Origin: Agarophyton chilense
Taxonomy: Eukaryota; Rhodophyta; Florideophyceae; Gracilariales; Gracilariaceae
NCBI GenBank assembly: GCA_030374765.1
Contig: JARGXX010000109.1
Coordinates: 682,001 to 746,000, forward strand
Length of the DNA: 64,000 nt
Direction of reading: 5' to 3'
A program made the position numbers and the translations under genes. This document shows, one piece after another, positions 30,174-42,927 of the stretch; position 1 is the first letter of the stretch; the number at the start of each line of letters is the position of its first letter. The notes beneath the pieces were generated by a model that saw only the letters and a list, made by a program, of their open reading frames with translations, made no database searches and was not told the DNA's origin.

Positions 30174-32549
30174 TTCAACTATTCTATGTATCGCGGAATG
30201 TAATTGCGTTTGAAATAGGGTTTCATTTCCTATTCGGGAATTTATGGACTGCAATGAGTGCATAAGAGTTGTTGTAACTCATCGATATGATCCTTTTTCA
30301 TTCGTATTTTGCAATACCCATCCACTTTACGACAGAATACTAGACGTGACAATCTGTTTGAGATTTGTTCTGGTAATATAGTGCTTTTGGTAGAAAATAT
30401 GATAAAAATTACACCGAAATAACAATGCACCAATTTTGATTATTACGTATTAGTTTGCAAGATTTTCAAAGTGTTCCGAGCTACCTTTTCGGGTAAGACC
30501 CTCTGCTCAGAAAATGTTTATTACATTTTATCGTGGATGTTAGGGGTTTGCCATTGAACTGCCAAAAGACAGTATTTGCTAAAGCACTGTTTTATCTTTG
30601 AGCATAACAGTCTAGTACTCAACCGCTACTGCTTCAAAGGGATGTGAAAACAATTTAAGCACACAGTGGTTTGAACCCGACAGTAGTGAATCGGCCGGGG
30701 GGGCATCGGCAAAGTCAGAGTTTGAACTCGCAATCCTGGGCCATAGAAAAAGCACACGTTTTTCTACTTTTGTTCCTCATGCTATTGCCTAACATAAAGT
30801 CATTAAGTATAGACGAAGACCAAGAGTGGAAATAATGAAGAAGACCGTAGATGGATGCACGGTTCCTTACCAGGATTACAAGTGCCCTTTTACAGGAAGG
30901 TGTTCTAGAAGCATGTGGAAGCTAAAACCCACAGTAAACTATAATATTCTAGAGGGGTTAAGAATCTTCTATAGAACTTCTTTAAGAAATTGTTTTCACG
31001 CTCAGGGGCAGGAAAATCCTGGTGATCTCGAAAAGTATAGAAGTATATTCGGAGACTATATAAAGAGGGAAATGCACCACGCACCAGACAAAAGAAACAT
31101 GCTAAGCTGAATGCCAAGTGTGTGAAGACATCTCAAGCGATTCAACCTACCATAAACCACAACAGAACGTAGTGTAATAGAAGAATTTTGACAGTTCTCA
31201 AAAGCAATTGCAAACTGTTTCTGTCTAGTGGGTCGTAGAACCTTGTGTAGAAGAACATTGAACAACTGTGGAATGATTGAAACTATGCGCACCTCGAGAA
31301 AAATAGAATCTTGCGAGATTCATTGAAAATAGAAGTAGGACATACAGTGTTTGATGGAGGATGAAAGATAGTGAGTACATCTATAACAACCAAAAAGTTT
31401 CTCTCATACGACATCAGTGAGGTCGTATACAAAGCCAAAAAGTTCTGAAAACTTTGATGATTTTAATGAAACAAATCATCATTTGAATTCTGAGAAAGTT
31501 GGTTGATCGCTAACATAGGATTGTAAAGCTTTCCCGCCATCGTTTAGTTAAAAGCATTAGAGTCTGTTTGAAGCTGTACACCTTATCGAAACAGCAATAT
31601 ATTCGTTGTATAGCAAGCTTGAATGGAAAGAAAGAATACTAGGATTCATATTTGCTTGGCTTTTAGTTTTGCACAAAGACACTTAAAGCCTACTATTTTG
31701 TCTTTTCATCCAATCTATGCCTCAAAGAAAAAGGCCTTGAAAAAAAATCTGAATGACTCTGTCATTCAAAAATAAATCCAATATGTGAAAACTCATACTC
31801 CTTGAAACTTTTTCTTCATAATGGTGTTGATGCTCATGTGTATTTTTTGTCGATCTGAAAGTTACAGATAGTCTGCAGGCAAAACAATACGACACTCACA
31901 AGAATCTGTTTAGTTTTAGGACTGATTTTTTCAGCGTGTATGTTAGCCAATACTAAAATCAAGACTATATCATTTAGGTGTCAAACAAAAAAGTTTTATG
32001 AGAGATATTTAGAAAATGCAAACTGTTCTCGTTCTTTGCACATCAAAGCAACATCATGGATTTCAAAAAAAATTTCGGAACGACGGAAATCTTCAGAAGA
32101 CTTGATTGTGGCTCACGCCTTGAACTCGTTTTGTCCTCTCAGAAGATAAACAGTGGATATTGAAGCAGTCCTGAGAAGAACGCGGTTGAATAGGTATGGA
32201 CGGCGGAAAATATCGACTTCTATTTCAAAGAATTGATCAAAAAGAGCCTCCGAAAGTTAGTTCGTCAACTGGAAAAGAACTGATCACCATCTTTAAGGCG
32301 TCCAAACTGCGCTACGAGGAGCGCGCCCAGTGTTGGTCCAATTCCGGACCCACGTTCCTTATCTTCAGCCATTCTACCATTTTGGATGCACCTGAACTCG
32401 ACCGTTCCAGAAAATACGAAGTTGCGATAATGCATTCATAAGCTTGTGCTTGGGCGATACTAGATTACGAGAAGTTATGAGAAGAATTGCTTAATAGAAA
32501 GGTTTGGACAGGAAAAGTTTAATATGGAAGAACTGTATTTAGTAAACAC
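30174..32549. other. AT-rich intergenic region downstream of the first peroxidase
   Basis: No gene recognised. Frames such as 30826-31110 (+) and 32196-32441 (+) have no motifs. No clear polyadenylation signal could be assigned to the peroxidase gene. Confidence 0.45.
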
Positions 32550-33170
32550 TGTAAGGTGCTGTCGTATAGTGGCAGAAGGTCTGACCTTTGAAGTTGTCGA
32601 TATACTACACTGACCTTGTAGGTGATGGATGCGAGGGATCATCAGCCATGCAGCTCCGGGCGAGCTACCATCTAGATGTTGTCAGCCACGTGTAGTGTTG
32701 ACATGTACCTTCAGGTTGAGTAATTGTTAGTACTTGTAATCGTGATTATGTTTACTTTAGTACAGTAGTGGAGTGGCCACCTGGCACTGTAGCCAGTGCT
32801 GGCCAGGTCTCCGACACTAGTTCAGAGACCGTGCCTTGCTGGCACCTCCCGGGTGATCTGGAGAGTGCAGTTTACTGCATATAGGGAACTGCACCTTCCT
32901 CATCCTAATCTAATAAAGACAGGCACCACTTGGGTCACGAGTATACCTTTTGGTTCATCGTTTCTCAACTACCACACAGGCTTTCCCGCGCGTCAACGCC
33001 TCCCATCGTTCACCTACACGGAATAGGCTAGTTGCCCCACCGTTTGCCCCTGCTGGTTTTCACGGGGCCCTGTTACCATCGAGGGTTATTACGTTTCCGT
33101 TCTAAGGTTGAGCGTCACCACGCTCCCGAGATAAGACAGTAGCATACCCCAGAGGTGATTGTACAACACA
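32550..33170 (+). mobile_element. LTR-like sequence, possibly a solo LTR of another family
   Basis: Composition changes from AT-rich to mixed at 32550, where TGTAAGGTGCTG begins. The segment has an AATAAAG near 32911 and small hairpins around it, as in the R region of LTRs. No second copy is in the window and no convincing target duplication is seen, so the family, orientation and right end (32976 or about 33170) are open. Confidence 0.25.
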
Positions 33171-33272
33171 CCGTTTACGTTGCTGCAACGGAGACGGGAA
33201 TTTTGTACACGAACGTGATAACGTGCCTGCACACTGTTCTAAATGTATGCTATAGAGCGCTTCTCTCGACAG

Positions 33273-33498
33273 TGTAGAGCAACGCATGAGCATATAACCG
33301 TTCGGGGCTCCATTTGTATGGCATCCTCTATATCGGGGACCACATCACCGATTTTATGAGTAATATTAGTTTTTAGTATTTTAGACACCTAAGAAGGTAT
33401 GTTATTTTCGTCTCTACAGTAATACCGTAGTGAATGGATGGACGTGCAAGGCTGGGGTTACACACATAATACGTATATGGACCTGGGTTGGTTTGCAC
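33273..33498 (+). mobile_element. Older related element E: left part of its LTR
   Basis: Begins TGTAGAGCAACGC exactly like the LTR of element C, diverges, and is again similar near its right end (ATACGTATATGGACCTG, ending in TTTGCAC). Element C then starts. The LTR resumes at 42928. E is older and more diverged than C. Confidence 0.6.
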
Positions 33499-34412
33499 CG
33501 TAGAGCAACGCCCAGTCAGGGGATACTTGAAGATGCAACTCATAGAATGAGGATTGAACCCTCCGAGGGTTATGATTATGATCCCCTCTAAGGTGTGCTG
33601 AGGTGGCACTGTTTTCTGGTTATATTTCGCCTATAAGGAAAAATTCGGATGGCCCATGGTTGGATTGGCCCCGTGATACACGTGGCTTAGTTTTGGCACC
33701 GAATTTCGGATATTTGTCAGAACGTTGGATTTATGGGCCCTGGCAGTGGGATCTCCACGTGTATGGCCCTGAGCAGGTGTGCACTACTGTAGAGTTTAGT
33801 TAGTGGGCCCTACTTAGGGAGGCGAGATCTGACAGTCCGAGCTCAGAGTAAATGGTAACCAAGGTTGGTCTTCGATACCTTTAGAGGTTCTTCGTCGCCA
33901 TCGTTTCGGCCTTACAACCCGGAACGGGCTCTGGTTAGCAACGCCTGCGTAGGGACACGACTCCACTTGGAGAGTGCCCACGTTTGGGTTCCGTGCAACC
34001 ACCCCCTTGGGACCGCTCAGACGACCTGCGTGCACGATACCCCGTGGGGGTTCTGCTTACTTGTTGCGTGCTTTTTGGTGTTTCCTTTCGAGGACAGGTT
34101 TTCGCCCCTGTATTGTTTTTTTTTGTTGTTTCGCCCCTTTTCTGGTTCTCGGGTCCGGTGCCTGTTAGTGCCCGACCCTCGCCCCGTTTTTTCTCTTCGC
34201 CGGATTTTCCCCCATTCTTTGGGATACCCATACCCATTCCCGATCCAACGGTTTCTACCCCTCACCTCCGTCGGTACTGCCGGAATCCCCCGTGGGAGTT
34301 ACACCCCACACTACGGGTGGAACGGAGGGCTCTGTCTCTGAGTCTGCCTCCCCCAGGGAGCAAGGCTTCGAACACCTTGAGAGCACTTCCCGTCGCCGGG
34401 TTTTGCTCCACA
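33499..34412 (+). repeat. 5' LTR of element C
   Basis: 914 bp, nearly identical to 42014-42927, ending GCTCCACA. It contains a B-box-like word (GGGTTCAATCC on the - strand near 33552), which may be chance. Confidence 0.9.
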
Positions 34413-34414
34413 AG

Positions 34415-34432
34415 TGGTCTCCCGACTTAGAA
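34415..34432 (+). promoter_or_regulatory. Primer-binding site of element C
   Basis: TGGTCTCCCGACTTAGAA starts two bases after the 5' LTR. It is identical over 18 bases to that of element B, so both use the same tRNA primer. Confidence 0.75.
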
Positions 34433-34639
34433 GCCGTTCTCGGACTTTTGGGTTGGTCATCCACGTGTTGGAATATCTCTTGGAAGAGGAAGCACCGTCG
34501 TGAAGATTTGTTGTAGTGGTCCCCTTTGGAAAGGGTGGAATTGGTTTTTATTTTTGTTTTGTGTTACGTCATCCGTTCTCCGGGAATCTCGTGATCGAAT
34601 TTCATCGTTACCCCGAATCGTCGGTGTCGTGTCTGCAGC

Positions 34640-36669
34640 ATGACGCCGCCTACCCGTGGTTCCAGGACTGGATCGAACCGTCAAGCGGATTCAGTGCCCC
34701 CGGCCCTGCCTAGGTCGAGGAGCTCAATTCCCGAAGATCGGAACGATTCCGGTATCGATCCGGACACTCGGAGAGCACCCTCAGTGGTTTCAGGTCCTCG
34801 AGAGGTCGTGGCTGTGGGCCCAGCTCCAGTGGTGGAGACCCCCTCAGCAGCACCCCGAAGTCGGGCCGACCCTAAATTACAGCGCCTGGAGACTCGAATT
34901 GATATCGCCAACGCGGCTCACATCGAGCTCCTTCAGGAGGTTACTACCCTCCGCCTCAAGGTGGAGGACGCTCCGGTGCGGGGAGTCGCCGATGACCTTC
35001 GTACCCTGAGGAGGGATGTGAACTCCCTTTGGAAAGCTTTGGTACCCCTGGGGTCTTTATCCAGGAGTACCGGAGCCTCGTGGAGGAACACCACGTGCAA
35101 GCGGAACGCTTCCGAGCTCGGCTGGACACCCTCGAGGCCATTATCCGTATGGACGGAGACACAGAAGCCTCGAAGGATAAACCCGACGTTTCGGAAGACG
35201 AAGAACACCGCTCCGCTAAACGAGACCGCCGCAAGTCAATGAAGAGCGTTCACCTCCAAGAGGATTTATCGGATTCCGATCCCAATCGCTCGTCATCGAG
35301 TTCGTCCTCCGAATCTTCGGATAGTGAAAATGGACGCCGGTCATCCCGGGCGACTCGGTCGAAGGCTACTTGCACCTCTCAAGGGGCAATCCGTACCCGG
35401 AAGAAGGGTAGGAAACACCTTGGATTAAGGGAGCTGAAGCCGACGAATCCTCTCTATCGGAAGCTGCTATCGTACCGCTATTACCGGTTGGATAACCCTT
35501 CGGGAGATCGAACATCCCGCGGAACGGGTAAGGTCAAGGACTACATCAAAAGGCTGAGCATCACCCTACAGAAGAGGGAGTTCACAGGAACAGACCCAAT
35601 TCTGATGCTCGATTTCCTTGCGAGGTTCGTCCAGGAGGCTGACATCCTCGGTATGAGTGAAGCGCAAGCGTATCTTGCATTACCCTATTTCTTAAAGGGG
35701 ATGGCTGAAGACCAGTTCAACTCCGTCCGTGGATCATCCCGAGCCTCGGAAGGGGGAGTCACGTGCTGGCCCGAAGCGGTGCAGTACCTCTTGAGGTCAT
35801 ACGCTACTGGAAATGCGATTCAGGAAGCAATCCTTGCATTAAGGGATACGCGGCAGAAGCCGATGGAAACCGAAACGGTGTATTCAACTCGCTTGAATAA
35901 AGCGTTTCACCGATGCGGGAATGTATTCCCCGCCTACGAGAGATGCTCCATGTTTGTGGATGGTTTGGACCCCTCGATAAGGGCATTGGTTGCCCAACAT
36001 CGGGAAGAGAAGCGCAAGCTGACCTACTTGGAATTGGTTCAGTACGCCCAGGCTGAGGGGGATACTCTCCGTGCCCGGCAGAACCGAAAGAGTCGGCCGA
36101 CAAGTGCACTCCTCGCCGATGGAGGTAACTCGTCTTTGTCACTCGCAGGAGGCCCGGCCCCTGTGGGGGTCAATGATAACATTCACTTCATGGGAAGTAA
36201 CCCCGAATCTATGGGTACGTCTGAGTTGCCGTCGACATCCGCTCCGACTACGGATGAAGACCCTGCGCTCTATACCCACGGACGGAGGGTGCCAGCCGCA
36301 TCGCTACCTTTTGCGAATACCGCTGCTCGGTTCTCTCGCCCCGGATGGAGGGATACAGCACCACGTCGCGTGGATTCACGTCCACAACCGAACCCGGCAG
36401 AGCTGATTTGCTATTTGTGTTACCTCCGTGGTCACAAAGCACCAGACTGCACATTTCCCCTGCGGGAGGGTTCACGAATAATCGCTCAGTACGAGGCTCT
36501 GACCCCTGAGAAGAAAGCTCGAGTCCCGAGTAGGTCCTATGAGGAACAAAGGATACTCCGAGCTCACCTTGCTGACAGGGATACAGAACTTGTACCCGCG
36601 AACGGGGAACAACCGGTTCCCTTCGAGGCAGCTGCACCAAATTCGGTGCGGTCCGCTTCGAAAAACTAA
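34640..36669 (+). mobile_element. Element C: gag
   Basis: The + strand begins at MTPPTRGSR (34640) in one frame. The main 546-residue frame is 35029-36669. It contains an acidic and Ser-rich linker (DLSDSDPNRSSSSSSSES), the retrotransposon gag core (DYIKRLSITLQKREFTGTD, FLARFVQEADILGM, YLALPYFLKGMAEDQF) and a CCHC zinc knuckle CYLCYLRGHKAPDC near the end. The gag of element D shares the core (YYRLQKRGKNRSFRETGKVKD in D against YYRLDNPSGDRTSRGTGKVKD in C). Broken. Confidence 0.8.
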
Positions 36670-36671
36670 AC

Positions 36672-39600
36672 TTGGGAGTCTCCCCTGCGGGAGGGGCGTC
36701 TTCTAAGCCGGAGTTGAAGACGCCCGAGGCGCTCCAGCTTCGCTCCCCAGCTGTGACTATCCTTTCAAGGAAAACGGCTGACACCGACGTTAACTCGGGA
36801 TACTTTAGTGTCCTCCGTCGCCCGTGGATACGGTCCCGTAATCTCCGTATTCCGGATCGAGTTATGGTAATGGCCAAGCGGAATTATAAGGTATTCGCCG
36901 ACTTCGGCCTGTCCAACCAGTTTATGGTTCGTCAAATATCTGTCCTGGATACAGGAGCCGCTCCTAACTTAATTTATGTGGAATTGTTACCCCCGCTGCT
37001 CCGGGTTCAAGTTCGTACCGGTCCACGTTTGAATATCGCCGATGCGAATAACAACCCGCTACGGACACTGGGTACAATTTCCCTCATGGTGAGGTTAGGC
37101 TCCTATCTCGTTCAACTGGAGTTTATTGTATGCAAGTCACTTTCAGCACCAGTCATACTGGGTTGTGACTTTTGCGACCGCTTCGTGGAAGCCATCCGTC
37201 CTCGGAATAGAACTGTGGAACTCGAAGACGGGTCTACGATCCCAATCGTTCGTAAACCCTTACAGGGAGCAGGGCGAACACGTGTTCCTCTCCCCGTCGC
37301 GCAGGAATCTGTGAAGAAGGACCCGGTGTCTACACGGGTAAAGGTTGCGAAGTCAGTGGCTATCTCGCCAGAAACCCAGGTTTGGGTCACAGTTGTTACC
37401 AAGCAAATTGGTGTGCATGTGGTACAACCGAACCCGTCTCTGTATACGCGGCGTCAACTCGCCCTTGCGAATGGGGTTGTCTCCGTGGAACCGGATAAAC
37501 CTTTCAAGGTTTTGGTAGCCAACTTTGGAAAGACAACGCAGCATTTGGTCAAACACCAGATCCTGGGTTCTGTTCTTCCACACCCGCATGCGGTCGTACC
37601 TACAAAGATCTCTATCGCAGAGGTCCTTGGTGTGGCGGACCCTAAGGAGGGGGAGGACACTGCCGAAATCGCGGAAGACGGTGAGCATACGACTGCAGCT
37701 CCACACGCTGAACAATTTAAACCTCAGGAGGTTACGGCCCCTATCACAGGAGCAGACCAGACGGATCCTGTTCAGGAATTGGGAAAATGGGATCTCAACC
37801 ATGTACCCGCATCTCATCGGGAGAAGCTGAGGCACATGCTTCGTGAATTTACCCCCATGTGGGATGGTTCCCTTGGAACTATTGGGATTACAGAACACCG
37901 CATCGACTTGTTACCGAACACTCGGCCTATTGCCCAACACCCTTACAGGGCTGGACCGAAAGCTCGGGAAGAGGAGAAATCTCAGGTGGAGAAGATGCTT
38001 AAAGCGGGCGTAATTGAACCTGCCCAGTCCGATTGGGCCTCACCAGTGGTGTTAGTTCCGAAACCGGATGGATCGTGGCGTTTCTGCATCGATTACAGAC
38101 GCCTGAACGAGGTAACCATTAAGGATGTGTACCCGATCCCTCGGATGGACGAATACATCGACTCCCTTGGGAGCGCTACTGTCTTCTCTACCCTTGACGC
38201 CAATTAGGGTTACTGGCAAGTCCCTATTAGGGAGGAAGATCGAGACAAAACGGCTTTCGTGTGTCATCAAGGACTTTTCCGATTCCGGAGGATGCCTTTT
38301 GGGTTGACAAATGCCCCCGCAACGTTTCAACGGGCGATAGACATTCTGTTGGCTCCCTTCAAGTGGAGGACGTGTCTAGTGTATTTAGAAGACATTATTG
38401 TCTTCTCCAACAACCTGGATGACCACCTCGAACACGTCAGGGACGTAATGAAGATACTCCGCAACGCGGGAATCACCTTGAAACTCAAGAAGTGCGAGTT
38501 TTTCACCGATTCGGTTAAGTATCTGGATCATATCATCCGTCCCGGACAGCTTTCAATCGATGAAGTACGAGTGAAATCCTTGAAGGAAGCAAAACACCCG
38601 AAAACTCAAACGGAGTTGCGATCCTTCTTAGGTCTGTGTAACGTGTATCGCTGATTCGTCCCGAACTTTGCGGATATTGCCACCCCCCTCAACAGGCTCC
38701 TGACGAAGGGACAACCAGTTGAACTGGAACCTTTTGGCGACGCGGAAGCGTCTGCCTTCACGGCACTGGTGAATGCCGTAACATCACCTCCAATCTTGGC
38801 TCTACCCAATCCTGGGCTCCCTTACGAAGTGGACACCGATGCTAGTGCAAACCAAGTAGGGTGTGCACTTTTCCAATCCTCTGAGGATGTTGAACGTCAC
38901 CCTATTGGGTACTGGTCACGTTCCCTGAATGTCCATGAAAGGAACTACTCGGTCTCCGAGAAAGAATGTTTAGCCGTCGTGTGGGCCTTAGCTACACTTC
39001 GCCCCTATCTGATGGGTACTCGTTTCAAAGTCCATACGGACCACGCATGCTTGCGTTGGCTCCTGGAGATCTCCGAACCCTCGGGCCGCCTTATGCGCTG
39101 GCGTCTCCGACTGTCGGAATTCGACTTTGAGATCCTGCACAAGAAAGGGAAGCTGAACACTCAGGCTGATGCACTATCCCGCTTGGGAACAACAGCGGAA
39201 ACGGAACCCTACGAGGACGATGACATCCCATGCTTTATGGAATCGGACCTCGAGGGAGGAGCTCAACCGCTGACGGATGATGTTTGTGACGATATACTCG
39301 TCAACGAGAGTCTGGATTCGCCGACCGGCTCTTTAACTTCGGATACTCCCGAACCTGGGCCTGCTCCCTCAAGGGCCCAGTCAACGAACTCTTACAGAGC
39401 TACTCCCCCACCGGAGGTAATCAAGCCTCCTGGCTCTCCGCCTAAGGAGGGGGAGGAGGACTTAGTTCCTTTGCAGGACGATGTTTCGGCGTCAGCCAGT
39501 CGCCCTAACAGGGAATCTAGTTCTCACAGTGAGACGGCGAGCCCGACCGAGCCGGCGACAGAGAAGTCACAACCCCAGCGTATGGGTAGCGACATCACCG

Positions 39601-39845
39601 CCGACCCAGCCGAGCACGACGTCAGAAAAGATGACGAAAACCCGCCTAGGGAGAGTCGTGTGGAGAACTCCGCACCCGGAACGCCTATAGAGCCGACGAT
39701 CACCCGCCGCCGCGGAAGAGACACTGAGGTGTCGCACACTCAAACCCCGCTTTTTCGGGAACGAGCTGTGTCAGCGGACCCGCACGGGGAAGATCTCGAC
39801 GATGAGGTTGACCAAATTTGGCTCTCCGTTATGGAATGGGAATAG
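36672..39845 (+). mobile_element. Element C: protease, reverse transcriptase and RNase H
   Basis: The frame at 36672-38207 carries the aspartic protease (VLDTGAAPNLIYVE) and the first half of reverse transcriptase (WASPVVLVPKPDGSWRFCIDYRRLN). Pieces to about 38660 carry the second half (MPFGLTNAPATFQRAIDILL). 38769-39845 carries RNase H (YEVDTDASANQVGCALF, IGYWSRSLNV, NTQADALSRLG) followed by a Pro/Ser-rich acidic tail. Broken. Confidence 0.85.
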
Positions 39846-40419
39846 GAACTCCTATGGAGACACTGGAACCCTCAGGAATGGGAAAGAAATGAGTGGCACC
39901 CGTCGGGGACAGCTCAGGAGAGTGCTAGCGCGTGCCTAAAGCGCCACCTCATATCCGCTTGCGGAGTGGCAACCGGCGCCCGCGCATTTATGTGGCCCAC
40001 GTCGAATGGCACCGAGCCAATCAAAAGGCTCTGACGACCAACCGTCGCGCAAACCGCCTCCGTCGCACGGCGCGTTGCACAAGAGCAACCTTCGTCCCCG
40101 TAGCTCGTGTTGACGTTGCAGTCTTACCCCCCTGAGATTGGAGACGCTACCGCGTCGCGGTTTCTCAACAATCACAAAGTCTAAGAACACCGTTGTTATC
40201 GGGAAGATCTCAGCTTTAATAAGATCCCAAAACTGGGCCGTTTTGACTCCGTAGACGGAAGTTACAACGTAGCCCACAGGCCACTCGGCGCCGTTTGGAC
40301 GAAGTGCTGAGACCCGCTTGCAACACGGAAAAGAACCCACAGGGGTGTGTCTAGACCCTACGTTAACACCCTCAAGGGAACTTGAGCGTTCCAAGATGGA
40401 AGAGAAGCCCGAACAGGGA

Positions 40420-40635
40420 AAAGTGTACCCGCAGGAATTCGTTATCGATCGCATCGTGCGTCACATCTACACCCCCGAGGGAGAAGTTCGCTACCAAGTC
40501 CGATGGTACGGATTCTCGCCTGAGGAGGATACAGTGGAACCCATTGAGCACCTTCCGAGGTCTAAGGTTTTATCTTATCACCGACGCGCTCGGGTAACCT
40601 TGCTTCCCAATCTGGATCGTGCCCAAGTCGGGTAA
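40420..40635 (+). mobile_element. Element C: chromodomain
   Basis: FVIDRIVRHIYTPEGEVRYQV followed by RWYGFSPEEDTVEP and a basic tail is a clear chromodomain at the usual place, the 3' end of pol. Such domains recognise histone marks and bias integration sites. Confidence 0.8.
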
Positions 40636-40807
40636 ACCACCACGGGAACTGGTGTGGATGCGACCTCGAAGTGAGGAAGATGTTGGACCTCTGAAGAGGA
40701 ATTGAGGAGAGTATCCCGAAGAACACGTATTGAGAGGGAATGTCTACTGGCCCTCGGCCTAGCGCCGTTAACCGGGGAACACAACACCGGTTACCGGGAC
40801 AGTTTAT

Positions 40808-40975
40808 AATGAAAAAGGAAAAGAAGACCCACGAAGTGGAGAAGAAGATTAAGAAGAAGATTGGACCCTAGGAAGGTAAGAAGATGAAGAAGAAGATGAA
40901 TAAGATCCTAAGAAGGAACAAGAAGAGAAGTAGAAGTTAAGATCCTAGAAAGGAAGAAGAAAGGAAGTTATGCAA
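40808..40975 (+). repeat. Purine-rich GAAGAA block in element C
   Basis: About 170 bases of almost pure A and G on the + strand, with GAAGAAGA and AAGATTAAGAAG recurring. It lies between the chromodomain and the antisense region. Purine blocks of this kind can form triplexes or serve as extra polypurine-tract-like sequences; no function is shown. Confidence 0.6.
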
Positions 40976-41034
40976 ATATCAGAAGTTTACTATTGTCGCC
41001 AAGCTATGGACTCCACAATTGCCCGAAGGCGGAA

Positions 41035-41971
41035 CTACGGAAAGCCCGAGGAGGGACCCGCCCCACCGTTGGGATTCTGACCCTGATGGTACGCCGAGGC
41101 GAAAGCCAACATCTGGCTCACATCCGTCATACCCGGGGGAATCGGAATGCCTGCGTTCACGAGGCCTTGTCGCACACTATCCGCTTGCGGAGTGGCAACC
41201 GGCGCCTGCGCAAGGGTGTTCACACCCCACCCGGGGGGAGCAGATGGACCGCCACCGGATGCATTCGCCGCCGCAGCTGAGGTCGTTCCCACTGGTCGGA
41301 AGGGTGCAGATGGCTCCACAGGGAGTACTCCACTAGGAGCTGGCACTTCGTTATCCAACGCTGGATCGTCCAGGTCTACTGGAGGCTCGTACTCGTAATC
41401 GTCGGTATAAATGAACCCCGTCGGGTGTCCCACCGGCATCGGTCGAGGCGAGTCAATCAGCGCCCGTGCTTGCGCCGCGCTGATGCGAACCCCTTCGAAG
41501 GGATTGTAATAGACCCAGTTACCGGAGCCCGGATCGTACCGGCCAGGAGACTTGTCTCGCGCGGATCCTACCCCTGCGGGTTGATTTGCCACTGGAACTC
41601 GATCCCATTGGGTGTTGTCGATCACGTCCAAGATTGGATACAGGTCCTGCACGTTGCTGGCCGAACCCAACGCTGGGACAAGGTCGATCTGACGCATGAT
41701 GGTCCGTAGCATCGGAGAAATCTCCACCCTGCTGGGGAGCTTCGTTGTCCGCCGGCGCGGAGGCCGATGGCCCCGAGAGTGGGTTGATGACGTATGGGTT
41801 CATTCCCTTGAGAGGGCTGGTTGAGACCGCTGTTGCGAGAAGTTGCTTATCGCCGAAAGTCGGAGGAGTATAAGAAAGTTGTACCGATGTGCCGGTTTTG
41901 TGGCGATCCTCAGAAGTGGTGAAGGACTCCATTGGGAGAGAAGTATGTATAGTGATCGGAAATCTAGACAC
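41035..41971 (-). mobile_element. Antisense reading-frame region of chromovirus C
   Basis: Open pieces on the strand opposite to pol at 41035-41727 (230 aa) and 41519-41971. The first has an Asp/Tyr-rich middle (GFIYTDDYEYEPPVDLDD), a Pro/Ala/Gly-rich C-terminal part, and the words IDNTQWDRV, GNWVYYNPF, AQARALIDS and PTGFIY. Element D has matching words in the same order. Shorter than in B and D. Broken. Function unknown. Confidence 0.55.
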
Positions 41972-42000
41972 CCGCGGCTCGGAATGTTCTTCCTCGTCTT

Positions 42001-42013
42001 AAGGAGGGGGAGA
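42001..42013 (+). promoter_or_regulatory. Polypurine tract of element C
   Basis: AAGGAGGGGGAGA lies directly before the 3' LTR start TGTAGAGC. Confidence 0.75.
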
Positions 42014-42927
42014 TGTAGAGCAACGCCCAGTCAGGGGATACTTGAAGATGCAACTCATAGAATGAGGATTGAACCCTCCGAGGGTTATGATTATGATCCC
42101 CTCTAAGGTGTGCTGAGGTGGCACTGTTTTCTGGTTATATTTCGCCTATAAGGGAAAATTCGGATGGCCCATGGTTGGATTGGCCCCGTGATACACGTGG
42201 CTTAGTTTTGGCACCGATTTTCGGATATTTGTAGAACGTTGGACTTTTGGGCCCTGGCAGTGGGATCTCCACGTGTATGGCCCTGAGCAGGTCTGCACTA
42301 CTGTAGAGTTTAGTTAGTGGGCCCTACTTAGGGAGGCGAGATCTGACAGTCCGAGCTCAAAGTAAATGGTAACCAAGGTTGGTCTTCGATACCTTTAGAG
42401 GTTCTTCGTCGCCATTGTTTCGGCCTTACAACCCGGAACGGGCTCTGGTTAGCAACGCCTGCGTAGGGACACGACTCCACTTGGAGAGTGCCCACGTTTG
42501 GGTTCCGTGCAACCACCCCCTTGGGACCGCTTAGACGACCTGCGTGCACGATACCCCGTGGGGGTTCTGCTTACTTGTTGCGTGCTTTTTGGTGTTTCCT
42601 TTCGAGGACAGGTTTTCGCCCCTGTATTGGTTTTCTTTTGTTGTTTCGCCCCTTTTCTGGTTCTCGGGTCCGGTGCCTGTTAGTGCCCGACCCTCGCCCC
42701 GTTTTTTCTCTTCGCCGGATTTTCCCCCATTCTTTGGGATACCCATACCCATTCCCGATCCAACGGTTTCTACCCCTCACCTCCGTCGGTACTGCCGGAA
42801 TCCCCCGTGGGAGTTACACCTCACACTACGGGTGGAACGGAGGGCTCTGTCTCTGAGTCTGCCTCCCCCAGGGAGCAAGGCTTCGAACACCTTGAGAGCA
42901 CTTCCCGTCGCCGGGTTTTGCTCCACA
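42014..42927 (+). repeat. 3' LTR of element C
   Basis: 914 bp, TGTAGAGC to CTCCACA, with the same order of blocks as 33499-34412. It is followed by the TGCAC duplication. Confidence 0.9.

Noticed and set aside
29418-30263. A 281-residue - strand gene overlapping the first peroxidase
   Set aside because: It is the antisense shadow of a well-supported coding frame and has no domain or promoter of its own.
30826-31110. A small gene downstream of the first peroxidase
   Set aside because: 94 residues, AT-rich, no motif, no promoter or neighbour support.
33545-33560. tRNA-like B box in the LTR of element C
   Set aside because: Only a single GGTTCAATCC-like word with no A box or stems nearby; may be chance.
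33865-34430. Open frames inside the LTRs of element C (also 42488-43011)
   Set aside because: They are LTR sequence; the frames overlap in several phases and have no coding features.
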